64,000 nucleotides of DNA from Fibrobacter succinogenes (GTDB lineage Bacteria; Fibrobacterota; Fibrobacteria; Fibrobacterales; Fibrobacteraceae). Positions 16,660 through 25,672 of this stretch are shown one piece after another. The notes beneath the pieces were generated by a model that worked only from the letters and a program-made list of their open reading frames with translations, made no database searches and was not told the origin of the DNA. Numbering within the stretch: position 1 is the first letter of the stretch; each line of letters begins with the position of its first letter. Where the stretch lies: contig CACYRP010000031.1 of the NCBI GenBank assembly GCA_902776765.1, positions 23,184 to 87,183 on the forward strand, written 5' to 3'. Made by a program: the position numbers and the translations under genes.

Positions 16660-17391
16660 ATGGCAAATTCATTACTTTCTGGAAAATTCGCAGCAGTCCT
16701 CCCCGCAGGCGGGCTTGGCAAGCGCATGGGAGGCAACATTCCCAAGCAGCTGATGCAACTCGGCGGCAAACCCGTTTATCAATATTCTCTTGAAACATTC
16801 CTCAAGATGGACGAAATTGCAGAAGTCGTCATGGCGGTTCCTGCAGATTGGAAAGACTATTTCGAAAAAGAAATTGAAACTTTTTTTTCAGCAAGCGAGA
16901 ATGTCGGAAAGTTTAGAATAAAGTTAAAAATTGTTTTAGGCGGATCCGAACGTTGGCAGTCCGTAGAGAACGGCGTAAACGCACTTACGAGTAGCGCCAA
17001 ATACGTTCTGGTGCACGATGTCGCACGCCCGTTTATAAGCGAAAAAATCATCCGCGATGTATTTGACACACTCGTGAACAAAGGCAGCTGCCTCGTTGCA
17101 AAACCTGCGATTGACACCATCAAGATAGCAAGCGATGGCCGCGTCGAAAGCACGATCGACCGCCGTAAAGTCTGGCTTGCGCAGACACCGCAAGCAGCGC
17201 GTATCGATTTGCTCAAGCAGCTCTACACGCGCATTGCAAAAGAACCCCTCAACTTTACGCCAACTGACGAAGCTAGCATTCTCGAATTCTTTGGCGAGCC
17301 CGTTTACATCGTCAAGGGCGAATCCGCAAACGACAAGCTCACTACGCCTGAGGACTTTGAAGTTTTTGCAAACCGAGCGAAACATGTTTAA
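16660..17391 (+). CDS. ispD: IspD, 2-C-methyl-D-erythritol 4-phosphate cytidylyltransferase
   Basis: 243 residues, family length. IspD makes CDP-methylerythritol in the MEP isoprenoid pathway. The CTP-binding loop is AAVLPAGGLGKRMGGNIPKQ; VLVHDVARPFI, KPAIDTIK and AQTPQAARIDLL, with the final TDEASILEF and VKGESANDKLTTPED, are all diagnostic. No Shine-Dalgarno; TATTTT lies exactly 6 nt before the ATG, although TATAAT at 16630 is a competing -10. The lipoprotein gene follows after 25 nt and may be cotranscribed. ispF is not adjacent. Confidence 0.95.
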   Translation: MANSLLSGKFAAVLPAGGLGKRMGGNIPKQLMQLGGKPVYQYSLETFLKMDEIAEVVMAVPADWKDYFEKEIETFFSASENVGKFRIKLKIVLGGSERWQSVENGVNALTSSAKYVLVHDVARPFISEKIIRDVFDTLVNKGSCLVAKPAIDTIKIASDGRVESTIDRRKVWLAQTPQAARIDLLKQLYTRIAKEPLNFTPTDEASILEFFGEPVYIVKGESANDKLTTPEDFEVFANRAKHV

Positions 17392-17416
17392 AGGCGACAA
17401 CCCCTCTCGAGGACAA

Positions 17417-17899
17417 ATGAAATACTTAAAAATTTTTGGTTTTCTAAGCGCATGCATTCTCATGACTTCGTGCGCACAATCCCTTTCCGTATCTAAAAAA
17501 GAAACGTTCGAACAGAAATCGGGCATCATCGGAGTATTCCGCCAGCCAGTCGGATTCTGCAGCGGCGGCTACCAACAGCAAATCAAACTTGGCGGTGAAA
17601 AGATCGTCGTCAAGCCCACATGGACTAGCGAACAGGACAATCTCTTCTCCGCATACATCCAACCGGGAAAAGCAAATTTGGAATCCTACCATTACGCTTG
17701 CGGAATCACATCAACAACACTTACTCCCGTAGAAAAACACGGAGTGGTTATCCCACAAAACGGTTTCTGCAAAATCGTCATATCCTTCCTCAATAATGAC
17801 GAGCTCTTTTCGAAAAATGATGTACTGCTATTCAACCATTTCAAAAAAGACGAAGTAGCAGTTGAGTTCGACGATATTCCTTATTGCGAAACGTATTAA
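17417..17899 (+). CDS. Small lipoprotein of unknown function
   Basis: 160 residues from the ATG at 17417, chosen because GAGGACAA precedes it and a lipoprotein signal (GFLSACILMTSCAQS) follows at once. The mature part has several Cys (GFCSGGY, HYACG, GFCKI, PYCETY), suggesting disulfides in the periplasm or at the cell surface. No family recognised. It follows ispD by 25 nt. Confidence 0.65.
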   Translation: MKYLKIFGFLSACILMTSCAQSLSVSKKETFEQKSGIIGVFRQPVGFCSGGYQQQIKLGGEKIVVKPTWTSEQDNLFSAYIQPGKANLESYHYACGITSTTLTPVEKHGVVIPQNGFCKIVISFLNNDELFSKNDVLLFNHFKKDEVAVEFDDIPYCETY

Positions 17900-18016
17900 G
17901 GGGACTTCCTTTAATTAAGGCCATAAAGTAGTACTAAAACATCGTATTTTCGATTTTTACGCCCTCAAAACTTACTTTTTTCTTATCTTTTGAAATAAGA
18001 AAGAGGGGAAAATACG

Positions 18017-20821
18017 ATGTTTCAAGCAATTTCACTTTTATTTTTTCTTATTGCATTTGTTGCTTGTAGTGACAGCGGGTCAAGCCATTCTAGCGAGCCA
18101 ACCTCTGATAACGAAATAGAAGGCTTCGTTCTCCTCAAAAGTGGCTCCGTTACCATTGGATCCAACGACAAAAGCTTTAAGGTTAATGAGCGCCCTGCCA
18201 TGAGCGTTCTATTGGACTATGATTTCTACATGGGCATTCACGAAGTCACTTGCGGTGATTACGCAGAAATTGCCCATAAAGCAAAACTTAAAACCTTTGG
18301 AAAATGCGAGAACGACAGCCTCCCGATTACCGATATTACTTACTACGATGCAGTCCTATTTGCGAACGCCCAAAGCAAGCAGAAAAAATACGACACAGCA
18401 TACACCTACAGCAAGGCAATCTACACCAACGACGGGCATTGCACAAATTTGGAAGGATTTGCGTTTCACGCCGATGTAAAAGCATTTAGACTCCCGACTG
18501 AAGCGGAATGGATTTACGCGGCAACACGCGCCTGGAATGTCAAGAAAAGCTGGAACAGCGGAAACTCCGAATACAAGCTACACTCCGTCTGTACCGCCGG
18601 TTCTGATTCTGCAGGTTTCTGCGACATAATCGGAAACGCCATGGAATGGGTAAATGACTGGATGGGAACTTTCCGCGACACGACAATCACCAACTACGTC
18701 GGTGCCCCCGATGGCGGAAACTTAGGAGAAAGAATTGTTAAGGGAGGTTGCTATTCTTCTTTAGATAATGAACTCAATCCCTATAGTCGTGGAGATGTCT
18801 ACACAGTCACGTCTTCAACAAAGGCCGAATACGTTGGCTTTAGACTCGCTTTCGGAAATGTACCGAACGCGCTTTGGATGGGAAATGACGGGAAATCACA
18901 AACGAAAGTCATTACGCCACTTACCGGGAGCGAAACTGTCAAAAAAGTTGTTGGATCGTACAACGTTAAACTCGCATTCCGCAATGATGTTTCCGGCAAC
19001 ATAGCCATCATCGACTACCTAAACGGCACCCAGTCCGTCAAAGAAATCACAAAAGATATCAGCGCTTACCATCCCGAAATTTCACCTGATGGCAAATGGA
19101 TCGCCTACTGCACGGGTTTCGAGGGAATCTCCGGGAAATCGACAATTTATGTGCAGAATATCGAAGAAGAAAAAGTCGCCCCCATAAAACTAGATGTCGA
19201 AAAAGCTGTAATTCCCCGCTGGAGAATTATCGAAAACGATACTGTAATTGTCTACGTGACCGATGCCGGCAACAACAAGGACAATTCCTGGAAATCGCAA
19301 AGCACATGGCAAGTTCCGTTCGCAAACGGAAAATTTGGAACGCCCAAAAAGCTCTTCGACGGCGCATACCACGGAGGCATCAGCGAAGACAACGCGCTCG
19401 CCGTTACGGGCGCCAGATTGTTGCGGGCACGCATCGCTAAGAAAGGCTCATCGCTCACGAAGAACGCTCAAGACGTTGTCTGGTACGACAGCGCCCAAGC
19501 CTGCAATGCTTCGCTCGCGCAGGACGGAACAAAACGCACCGCGTTCCTCGACTTCGGCGGAAATCCCGGCAAAAAATTTGTAGGAAAGGACTACGCCACT
19601 CATGAACGAGTTTTCATCGCAGATAGCACAGGACAATTGATTCAATCCGTCAAATCCCCCACAGGCTACTCCTTTGACCATACCGAATGGGCTACCGATG
19701 GCGAGACATCAATTATTGCGGCAACACTCACTAATATAAATGGAGCTCATACCAAAATAGCGCTTGTAAACCCAGCAGACAGCAGCGTTACTGAAATAGT
19801 CGAAGGAGAAGAACTATGGCATCCGAACTTGTGGGTAAAAAAGAAGGCAACGAAGCTGAGTTCAAATAGTAGCAGCAGTGCAATGACCAGTTCAAGTTCA
19901 AATTTTGAACTTGATTTAGACAGTGCTGGGATGTATTACAATACTTCAGGAGCCAGTGACCGAGCTAAAGAATGGCGCTATAAAATGGAATTTCTTTGGA
20001 AGTATAGAGATACAGCAAACGTTGTTATCATTGGTTCTTCCCGTACCCTTTTTGGTATAAATCCGTTAGTATTCAACAAGCCCTATTATGCAATTAATTT
20101 AGCAATTACATCAGCTTATCTTAAAACCTTTTATCTTTTTTTGCACAATTACATTTTACCACACATGAAAAAAATGAAAGTTGTCATAGATGATATTGAT
20201 ATCGACAGATGGAGTGAAATCAGTTCAGGAATTTTCGGATCTGCATACAAATCTTACCCTGGATACGTTTACGACATAAATCATAATTATTGGAAAGACG
20301 GCTATCCTGAAGGTTTAGCAGAAGCGACATACAATTCCCCCGGAGACACATTCATACAAAACTTACTACGTCCAACACGAGGAATGGATCCAACATCTAC
20401 GGGAGGATGGGGAAAACCTACAAATCCATATATACACCGAGATTCTTCCTGGTTAGTTTATCAAAAGGAAAATTACAATCAAAATTATAATTATCTCATT
20501 CAAATGATTGAAGAATGTAAAAACAAAAATATCACTTTTATAGGAGTCATAACACCTCAAAGTCCACACTATAAAAACACAGGTACTTTTGGAAAATATG
20601 GTATTCGAAGAAGCGAAGCTCCAGCACTTATAAAAAAAATCGCAGACTTACAAGATAAATACCCCAATTTTATTCTAATGGACGAAAACAAGATGGGAAA
20701 CCATGACTACACAGATGAAATGGCTCACGATGAAGACCATCTTGCCCCCAAAGGCGCCGACCAGCTGACAAAACGACTTGATTCACTCATCAGGACGCTC
20801 AATATTGATTTCTCCCATTAA
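18017..20821 (+). CDS. TIGR02171-type lipoprotein: FGE-like, beta-propeller and SGNH-like domains
   Basis: 934 residues with an AAGAGGGG ribosome site. The lipoprotein signal (LIAFVACSDS) is followed at about 35-280 by a formylglycine-generating-enzyme-like fold (FRLPTEAEWIYAATRAW, GNAMEWVNDW, VKGGCY, VGFRLAF). Residues about 320-610 look like a TolB-type propeller (ISPDGKWIAYCTG). After an SSNSSSSAMTSSSS linker, the last 300 residues have VVIIGSSRTLFGI and DEDHLAPKGADQL, the spacing of an SGNH-type Ser and Asp-x2-His. Length and lipoprotein nature match TIGR02171, a Fibrobacter paralogous family of unknown role. The C-terminal third is visibly more AT-rich than the rest. Confidence 0.75.
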   Translation: MFQAISLLFFLIAFVACSDSGSSHSSEPTSDNEIEGFVLLKSGSVTIGSNDKSFKVNERPAMSVLLDYDFYMGIHEVTCGDYAEIAHKAKLKTFGKCENDSLPITDITYYDAVLFANAQSKQKKYDTAYTYSKAIYTNDGHCTNLEGFAFHADVKAFRLPTEAEWIYAATRAWNVKKSWNSGNSEYKLHSVCTAGSDSAGFCDIIGNAMEWVNDWMGTFRDTTITNYVGAPDGGNLGERIVKGGCYSSLDNELNPYSRGDVYTVTSSTKAEYVGFRLAFGNVPNALWMGNDGKSQTKVITPLTGSETVKKVVGSYNVKLAFRNDVSGNIAIIDYLNGTQSVKEITKDISAYHPEISPDGKWIAYCTGFEGISGKSTIYVQNIEEEKVAPIKLDVEKAVIPRWRIIENDTVIVYVTDAGNNKDNSWKSQSTWQVPFANGKFGTPKKLFDGAYHGGISEDNALAVTGARLLRARIAKKGSSLTKNAQDVVWYDSAQACNASLAQDGTKRTAFLDFGGNPGKKFVGKDYATHERVFIADSTGQLIQSVKSPTGYSFDHTEWATDGETSIIAATLTNINGAHTKIALVNPADSSVTEIVEGEELWHPNLWVKKKATKLSSNSSSSAMTSSSSNFELDLDSAGMYYNTSGASDRAKEWRYKMEFLWKYRDTANVVIIGSSRTLFGINPLVFNKPYYAINLAITSAYLKTFYLFLHNYILPHMKKMKVVIDDIDIDRWSEISSGIFGSAYKSYPGYVYDINHNYWKDGYPEGLAEATYNSPGDTFIQNLLRPTRGMDPTSTGGWGKPTNPYIHRDSSWLVYQKENYNQNYNYLIQMIEECKNKNITFIGVITPQSPHYKNTGTFGKYGIRRSEAPALIKKIADLQDKYPNFILMDENKMGNHDYTDEMAHDEDHLAPKGADQLTKRLDSLIRTLNIDFSH

Positions 20822-20964
20822 TCGAGTGGTAAAATTGATTCATCGCACCTGTTTTTTCTACATTTACGCCGAAAATTTAAGCAGGCACTAAATTCGCACA
20901 CCCAGCGGCATCATAAAGTCGCAAGGACAAACACTGCAAGTTTCGTGCCACAAAGGGTAATAAA

Positions 20965-23424
20965 ATGAAAGTTTCTTTGAATTGGCTTAGACGCCATGTT
21001 GATCTTCCGGAATCTGCGGAAGATGTCGCAAAGGCGCTCACCTCCATCGGTCTCGAAGTTGAAGGCATGGAAGAACCGGGCAAGGTCTATGACAAATTGC
21101 TCGTTGCAAAGGTTCTCACTTGCGATCCGCACCCGGATAGCGACCACTTGCACATCACCACAGTCAACGACGGCACGAACACAATTCAAGTTGTTTGCGG
21201 AGCCCCGAACGTCGCAGCAGGCCAGACCGTTGTTCTCGCCCCCATTGGCGCAGAACTTCCGCTCCCCGATGGCACCAAGCTCAAGATGAAGAAATCCAAG
21301 ATTCGCGGTGTCGAAAGCTTCGGCATGATTTGCGCCGAAGACGAAATCGGACTTTCTGACGACCACGCGGGCATCATGGTTTTGGACGATTCCATCCCGG
21401 CAGGCACCCCGTTCGTAAGCCTCGGCATGTATGACGTTTGCTACGAATTGAACGTCACGCCGAACCGCCCGGATGCACTCAGCCACCGCGGTGTCGCACG
21501 CGAACTTGCCGCCAAGTTCAACCGCCCCCTCAAGCCGCTCGCCTATGAACTCAAGGAAGACGCCGAAGAAGCAAGCTCTGCTATTAGCCTCGAAGTTGTT
21601 CCGGGCTGCGGTTGCTCCCGCTATGTGGGCCGCGTCATCAAGGACGTGAAGGTCGAAAAGTCCCCGGCATGGCTCGCCAAGCTTTTGCACGCTGTCGGCA
21701 TGAACAGCATCAACAACGTCGTCGACATCACTAACTTTATTTTGATGGACGTCGGCCAGCCACTCCATAGCTTTGACATGGACCAGCTCCACGGCAGCAA
21801 GATCAAGGTCCGCCGCGCCGTGAAGGGCGAAAAGATCGAAACAATCGACCACACCGAACATGAACTCGTCGAAAACGACCTCGTGATTTGCGACGGTGAC
21901 CGTCCCGCTTGCGTCGCAGGCGTGATGGGCGGTGTCGAATCCGAAATCGTCGATGCCACCAAGAACGTGTTCCTCGAAAGCGCCTGGTTCAACCCGACCG
22001 TTATCCGCAAGCAAGCCAAGCGCCTCTGCATCTCGACGGATTCCAGCTACCGCTTCGAACGCGAAATCGACTTCGCCACGCAGGACGAATACAGCAAGTA
22101 CGCTTGCGCCATGATTCAGGAAGTCGCCGGAGGCCGCATCCTCAAGGGCTCCGTCGAATACACCGGCGAAGACCACAAGAAAGAAAATAACGTTGTCACG
22201 CTCCGCATTGCCCGCGCCGAAAAGGTCATCGGCATGAAGCTCGAAGCTGCCCAGGTCGAAAAGTACCTCACGGGCATCGCTCTCGAAGTCGTGAAGAAGG
22301 ACGCCGAATCTATCACGTTCAAGATTCCGAGTTTCCGCCCGGACCTCGAACGCGAAGTGGACCTCATCGAAGAAATCGCACGTCTCGTCGGCTTTGACAA
22401 CATCCCGTACAGCTTGCCGAAGTTCACGATGCAGCCGAACGAACTCCCGCCGATTGAAGTTTTGAACCGCAAGATCCGCAAGACGCTTTCTGCCATGGGC
22501 CTCCACGAATGCTTGAGCCTCCGCTTTACCAGCAAGGCCCGCACCGAAGCCCTCTTTGGCCCTGAAAGTGACGACCGTCGCAGCAAGCCAGCACTCCTTT
22601 TGAACCCGCTCAGCGAAGAACTCGGCGCTGTTCCAACATCGCTCCTCCCGAATTTGCTCAAGGCTGTTGCCGAAAACGAAAAGAACCGTCCGGGTTCTGT
22701 TCGTCTGTTCGAAGTAGCCAAGGGCCAGTTCAAGCGCGACCGCAAGGACGAACGCGATCCGGGCTTTGACGAATCCAACCTCGTCGCCCTCACCATCGCC
22801 GGTAACTTTGACACAGATCCGCTCAACGACAAGCCGAAGCAAATTGACTTTGCCGCCTTCAAGGGCTTTGTCCAGAGCTTCTTCAAGCGCCTCGGCCTCG
22901 TTGTCGAATTCCGCGCCGCCGCAAAGCCGGAACTCTTCCTCCACCCGGGCAAGCAGGCTGAAATCGTCTGCAACGGCACGGTTCTTGGAACGATGGGCGA
23001 ACTCCACCCGAACTGCCTCAAGGCTAACGAAATCAGCTACGAGACTTACGTGATGGAAGCCGACATGGACAAGATGGAACACGAAAGCCACAAGAAGATT
23101 GTGTTCCAGCCGTTCAGCCGCCAGGTGCCTTCGACCCGCGACATCTCTATCGAAGTTGCAAAGTCGATGACTCACGAAGACGTGCTCGCCCGCATCAAGG
23201 CTCTCAACCCGAAGAACCTCGCGAAGATTACTCTCAAGAGCATCTACGAAGGCGAAAAGATTGAAGCCGGCAAGAAGAACATGGTTGAAGCCGGCAAGAA
23301 GAACATGGTTTACAGCCTCACCTACCAGGCTATGGACCGCACGCTCACGGACGACGAAGTCAACAAGGCCCACAACAAGCTCCGCGACAAGCTCGTCGCA
23401 AACGGCGACATCGTTCTCCGCTAA
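20965..23424 (+). CDS. pheT: PheT, phenylalanine-tRNA ligase beta subunit
   Basis: 819 residues. Domains in order: MKVSLNWLRRHVDLP start, EMAP-like tRNA-binding fold (VLTCDPHPDSDHLHITTV, VCGAPNVAAGQ), B3/4 (editing site region, NVTPNRPDALSHRG, NNVVDITNFILMDVGQPLHSFD), B5 (FKIPSFRPDLEREVDLIEEI), and the C-terminal FDX-ACB tRNA-binding domain. pheS is not adjacent. The C-terminal domain has an exact duplication of eight residues (EAGKKNMV) from a 24-bp tandem repeat at 23263-23310, just before YSLTYQAMDRTLTDDE. Codon use is that of a highly expressed gene. No T-box leader is seen upstream. Confidence 0.97.
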   Translation: MKVSLNWLRRHVDLPESAEDVAKALTSIGLEVEGMEEPGKVYDKLLVAKVLTCDPHPDSDHLHITTVNDGTNTIQVVCGAPNVAAGQTVVLAPIGAELPLPDGTKLKMKKSKIRGVESFGMICAEDEIGLSDDHAGIMVLDDSIPAGTPFVSLGMYDVCYELNVTPNRPDALSHRGVARELAAKFNRPLKPLAYELKEDAEEASSAISLEVVPGCGCSRYVGRVIKDVKVEKSPAWLAKLLHAVGMNSINNVVDITNFILMDVGQPLHSFDMDQLHGSKIKVRRAVKGEKIETIDHTEHELVENDLVICDGDRPACVAGVMGGVESEIVDATKNVFLESAWFNPTVIRKQAKRLCISTDSSYRFEREIDFATQDEYSKYACAMIQEVAGGRILKGSVEYTGEDHKKENNVVTLRIARAEKVIGMKLEAAQVEKYLTGIALEVVKKDAESITFKIPSFRPDLEREVDLIEEIARLVGFDNIPYSLPKFTMQPNELPPIEVLNRKIRKTLSAMGLHECLSLRFTSKARTEALFGPESDDRRSKPALLLNPLSEELGAVPTSLLPNLLKAVAENEKNRPGSVRLFEVAKGQFKRDRKDERDPGFDESNLVALTIAGNFDTDPLNDKPKQIDFAAFKGFVQSFFKRLGLVVEFRAAAKPELFLHPGKQAEIVCNGTVLGTMGELHPNCLKANEISYETYVMEADMDKMEHESHKKIVFQPFSRQVPSTRDISIEVAKSMTHEDVLARIKALNPKNLAKITLKSIYEGEKIEAGKKNMVEAGKKNMVYSLTYQAMDRTLTDDEVNKAHNKLRDKLVANGDIVLR
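23263..23310 (+). repeat. 24-bp exact tandem duplication inside pheT
   Basis: Two adjacent identical 24-bp units starting GAAGCCGGCAAG and ending AACATGGTT; the reading frame is preserved and eight residues are added to the FDX-ACB domain. Confidence 0.95.
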
Positions 23425-23445
23425 TAGCGATTGCATTGCGCTCCC

Positions 23446-23473
23446 GTCATCCTCGAACGGAGTGAGGAGATCC
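23446..23473 (+). repeat. GTCATCCTGA...GGATCC-type repeat
   Basis: GTCATCCTCGAACGG followed by GAGGAGATCC, a member of the dispersed family also found at 25539-25568, 27627-27694 and 33902-34008. Confidence 0.6.
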
Positions 23474-23498
23474 ATTATTTCTCGTAATTACAAAAAAG

Positions 23499-23525
23499 AG
23501 TTGGTCACGCGACCAACTTTTTTTG
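23499..23525. terminator. Intrinsic terminator between convergent genes
   Basis: AGTTGGTC pairs with GACCAACT around ACGC, with T7 after and A6 before, so it can end both pheT and the lipoprotein gene at 23541. Confidence 0.92.
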
Positions 23526-23540
23526 CTTTTCAAGCAAAAT

Positions 23541-24194
23541 TCACTTTTCTAACGGCGTACCCAACAAAACCTTTTTACTCGTCAAGTTAACCATACCCGT
23601 CCAGTTGCCTGGAGTAACCATACCCCTGTACGTCGAATTGGATTCAATTTTACCATAGCCTAGCCTTTTGCCATTCTTTGTATCATAGTAAGCAAAATTA
23701 CCCTTAGCCGTTAAATAATGTTTGTCACAGGGGACCTCCATACCTTTTACGTCGCATGTGGTCTCTTTACTCGTTCCACCAACCCAAATGCTATCTATGA
23801 CTAGATAAACATCTGCCGATTTATCCATTTCGGTAACTTTCGGTACGTTTATGTTCTCATCTTTAAAAAGGGCTGGTTCAATTTTAATTTTATCCTTGGA
23901 AATTTTCTGCATGGAATAATGGATATCGGATGTCTGGGATTCCAAGTTAGATTTAAGTTCGGCAATGAACCAGTCATTGAATTTACCGGCAAAATCCGGA
24001 AAATCGTCATCAAATTTATTTGGATTATCTAGAACAGGTTCCGAGAACACGATGTTCACCTTAGAAGGCTTTTGTGTCCAAGATTCATCCACCGCGGTAC
24101 GTGGCGAAGAAGTGAAGAACAAGGCTATCAAAGCACATCCCGTCAAGAACGGGCACGCAATGAACATTACAAGAATCGATTTCAGATTTCTCAC
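23541..24194 (-). CDS. Lipoprotein of unknown function
   Basis: 217 residues with a clear lipoprotein signal (MFIACPFLTGCALI). The mature part contains SKVNIVFSEPV, WFIAELKSNLESQ, DVYLVIDSIWVGG and a late YYDTKNGKRLGYGKIES segment. The pattern recalls periplasmic or outer-membrane lipoproteins, but no family is recognised. It heads away from two further small secreted-protein genes on the same strand (24274 and 24974), which may form a loose operon with it. Confidence 0.65.
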   Translation of the reverse strand: MRNLKSILVMFIACPFLTGCALIALFFTSSPRTAVDESWTQKPSKVNIVFSEPVLDNPNKFDDDFPDFAGKFNDWFIAELKSNLESQTSDIHYSMQKISKDKIKIEPALFKDENINVPKVTEMDKSADVYLVIDSIWVGGTSKETTCDVKGMEVPCDKHYLTAKGNFAYYDTKNGKRLGYGKIESNSTYRGMVTPGNWTGMVNLTSKKVLLGTPLEK

Positions 24195-24273
24195 ACGACC
24201 TCCAATTTATTTTGAGAAAACATTACAAGTTTCCAAATTATAGAAAAATCCAATAAACAAGTAAAAAAGAAAT

Positions 24274-24951
24274 CTAGTGAGTTCCGTGTTGTTCACAAAG
24301 GATTGGAACGTTACCGCCCGACAAAATCATAGCGGCAATTGAACCATAGCAAAGACCTTTCCCGACTTTGGACATAGCCTCATTAACGTTCTTTCTATCT
24401 TCAGAGCCAATCAAAATCGTTGGATTATGGAATCCTGCTGGAATTGTTTTCGGGCGCTCCGGAATTTCATCGCGGAACTCATTTTCAGGAGCTTTGTAAA
24501 CAAAATATTTTTCATCGATTACTGGGAGTTCATCAACCGCCGGAATTGAATCCATTTCAATTTTTCCCAACAATTTGCGAACATACAGAGAATCCGAAAA
24601 GACGTCAGGATACCCAGAGCGACAAAACCTTATCGGGAACATAAAACGAACAATAGAGTCCAAATTTTTCATCAAGATACTAGCGGCAATAGTACCAAAA
24701 GAAGCTCCCAACGGCAAAAAAGAATTATTATAACCAATCATAAAAGTACAACATTTCTCTTCATAAGACGGCATATAGAAATAAACCGCGACTGGGTCAT
24801 AATTAATAGTAGGCAAACTATCTGGCGCAACAAACTTTTTATGAGATGGCCAAAAGTGACCAGACATATCATACGGATTACCGGCGCACACCAAACAAAA
24901 CGAGCATCCGACAAAGATCGATACAGCGATAAATTTTACGAAGCCTGCCAC
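24274..24951 (-). CDS. Secreted protein of unknown function
   Basis: About 225 residues if it starts at the GTG ending at 24951, which has GGGGGA about 7 nt upstream; the GTG two codons earlier is too close to that site. A hydrophobic N-terminus (FIAVSIFVGCSFCLVCAGNPY) looks like a signal peptide or lipoprotein signal. Later segments LPLGASFGTIAASIL and GKGLCYGSIAAMILSG are glycine-rich and hydrophobic, and might be membrane-inserting. No family recognised. Confidence 0.5.
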   Translation of the reverse strand: MAGFVKFIAVSIFVGCSFCLVCAGNPYDMSGHFWPSHKKFVAPDSLPTINYDPVAVYFYMPSYEEKCCTFMIGYNNSFLPLGASFGTIAASILMKNLDSIVRFMFPIRFCRSGYPDVFSDSLYVRKLLGKIEMDSIPAVDELPVIDEKYFVYKAPENEFRDEIPERPKTIPAGFHNPTILIGSEDRKNVNEAMSKVGKGLCYGSIAAMILSGGNVPILCEQHGTH

Positions 24952-24973
24952 AAACACTCCCCCAAACCTTAGC

Positions 24974-25357
24974 TTAATTCAGTCCAAGCTGTTCACGTAC
25001 ATTCTTGATAAATTCATATTCTTCAGGCGATATATTCGTCCTGTTGTAGTCTTCGTGCGAAGCATTGGCAATGCGGACCATGCAATTTACCACGAGAACT
25101 TTTGAATCACGGGACTGCGACTGAAGTGCCTTGACGCAAGCCGTTGTGCGGTCACTTGCCGACTTGAAATTTGCATAAAGTTTGTTGAATTCATCCCAAC
25201 TGGCGTTCGGAGTCACCTCGTCATGAATTTTGTCCAGTTCAGCACTTTCCGCTTCCGTAGCCGAAGCCGCCCCCGGCAAAAGCGGTTCATTTTCGTAATC
25301 ATGCGAAAGGCAGGCCGTCTGCCAGCACAAAATCAAAAGCGCCATATCAAAATTCAT
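24974..25357 (-). CDS. Small secreted or lipoprotein-like protein, unknown
   Basis: 127 residues from the ATG at 25357, which has AGAGG upstream. The N-terminus MALLILCWQTACLSHDYEN has a short hydrophobic stretch ending in TAC, a possible lipoprotein box. The rest is helical and charged (DEVTPNASWDEFNKLYANFK, EDYNRTNISPEEYEFIKNV). It lies 22 nt before the next gene on this strand, consistent with an operon. No family recognised. Confidence 0.5.
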   Translation of the reverse strand: MNFDMALLILCWQTACLSHDYENEPLLPGAASATEAESAELDKIHDEVTPNASWDEFNKLYANFKSASDRTTACVKALQSQSRDSKVLVVNCMVRIANASHEDYNRTNISPEEYEFIKNVREQLGLN

Positions 25358-25672
25358 AAGAACCTCTGTTTGCAATTTTTCTATAAAGATACGAAAAACA
25401 ATTAGCTATGGGCAATGAGGGCGCTCGTAAACTCGCTCTGAGCACGCTCCGCTTTGTGCAATACCCCATGGTTCGACAAAAGGTCACTGAGCCTGCCGAA
25501 GTGCACCAACCTTAGCCGAGCCCATCCCCCGCACCTTCACTGGATCCTTCGCTACCGCTCAGGATGACACCATCCTTCCTACTTCCTACTGTCTACTGCC
25601 TACCGCCTACTTGCACCCCAAAAAACCAAACCACCAACCACCAACCACTAACCACTTTACTATACTTTAGTC
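25358..25672. repeat. Repeat-filled promoter region of dnaX
   Basis: 315 bp with no gene. It contains a GGTTCGAC...CTGAGCCTGCCGAAGTG element (25470-25512), an ACTGGATCC...TCAGGATGAC element (25539-25568), and from 25576 to the dnaX start a heptamer array (TTCCTAC, TGTCTAC, CACCAAC, CACTAAC types) that stays in 7-bp register through the -10 hexamer. Confidence 0.75.
25661..25672 (+). promoter_or_regulatory. -10 hexamer of dnaX, leaderless spacing
   Basis: TATACT (25661-25666) then six bases then ATG at 25673. A start of transcription 7 nt past the hexamer would fall on the A of the ATG. No Shine-Dalgarno is present. Confidence 0.6.

Noticed and set aside
20822..20964. T-box or other aminoacyl-tRNA-synthetase leader before pheT
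   Set aside because: No T-box sequence, specifier loop or terminator hairpin was seen in the 143-bp gap.
20911..23475. 854-codon open frame antisense to pheT
   Set aside because: The opposite strand encodes a complete PheT with all motifs; the antisense frame is an effect of biased codon use and shows no recognisable domain.
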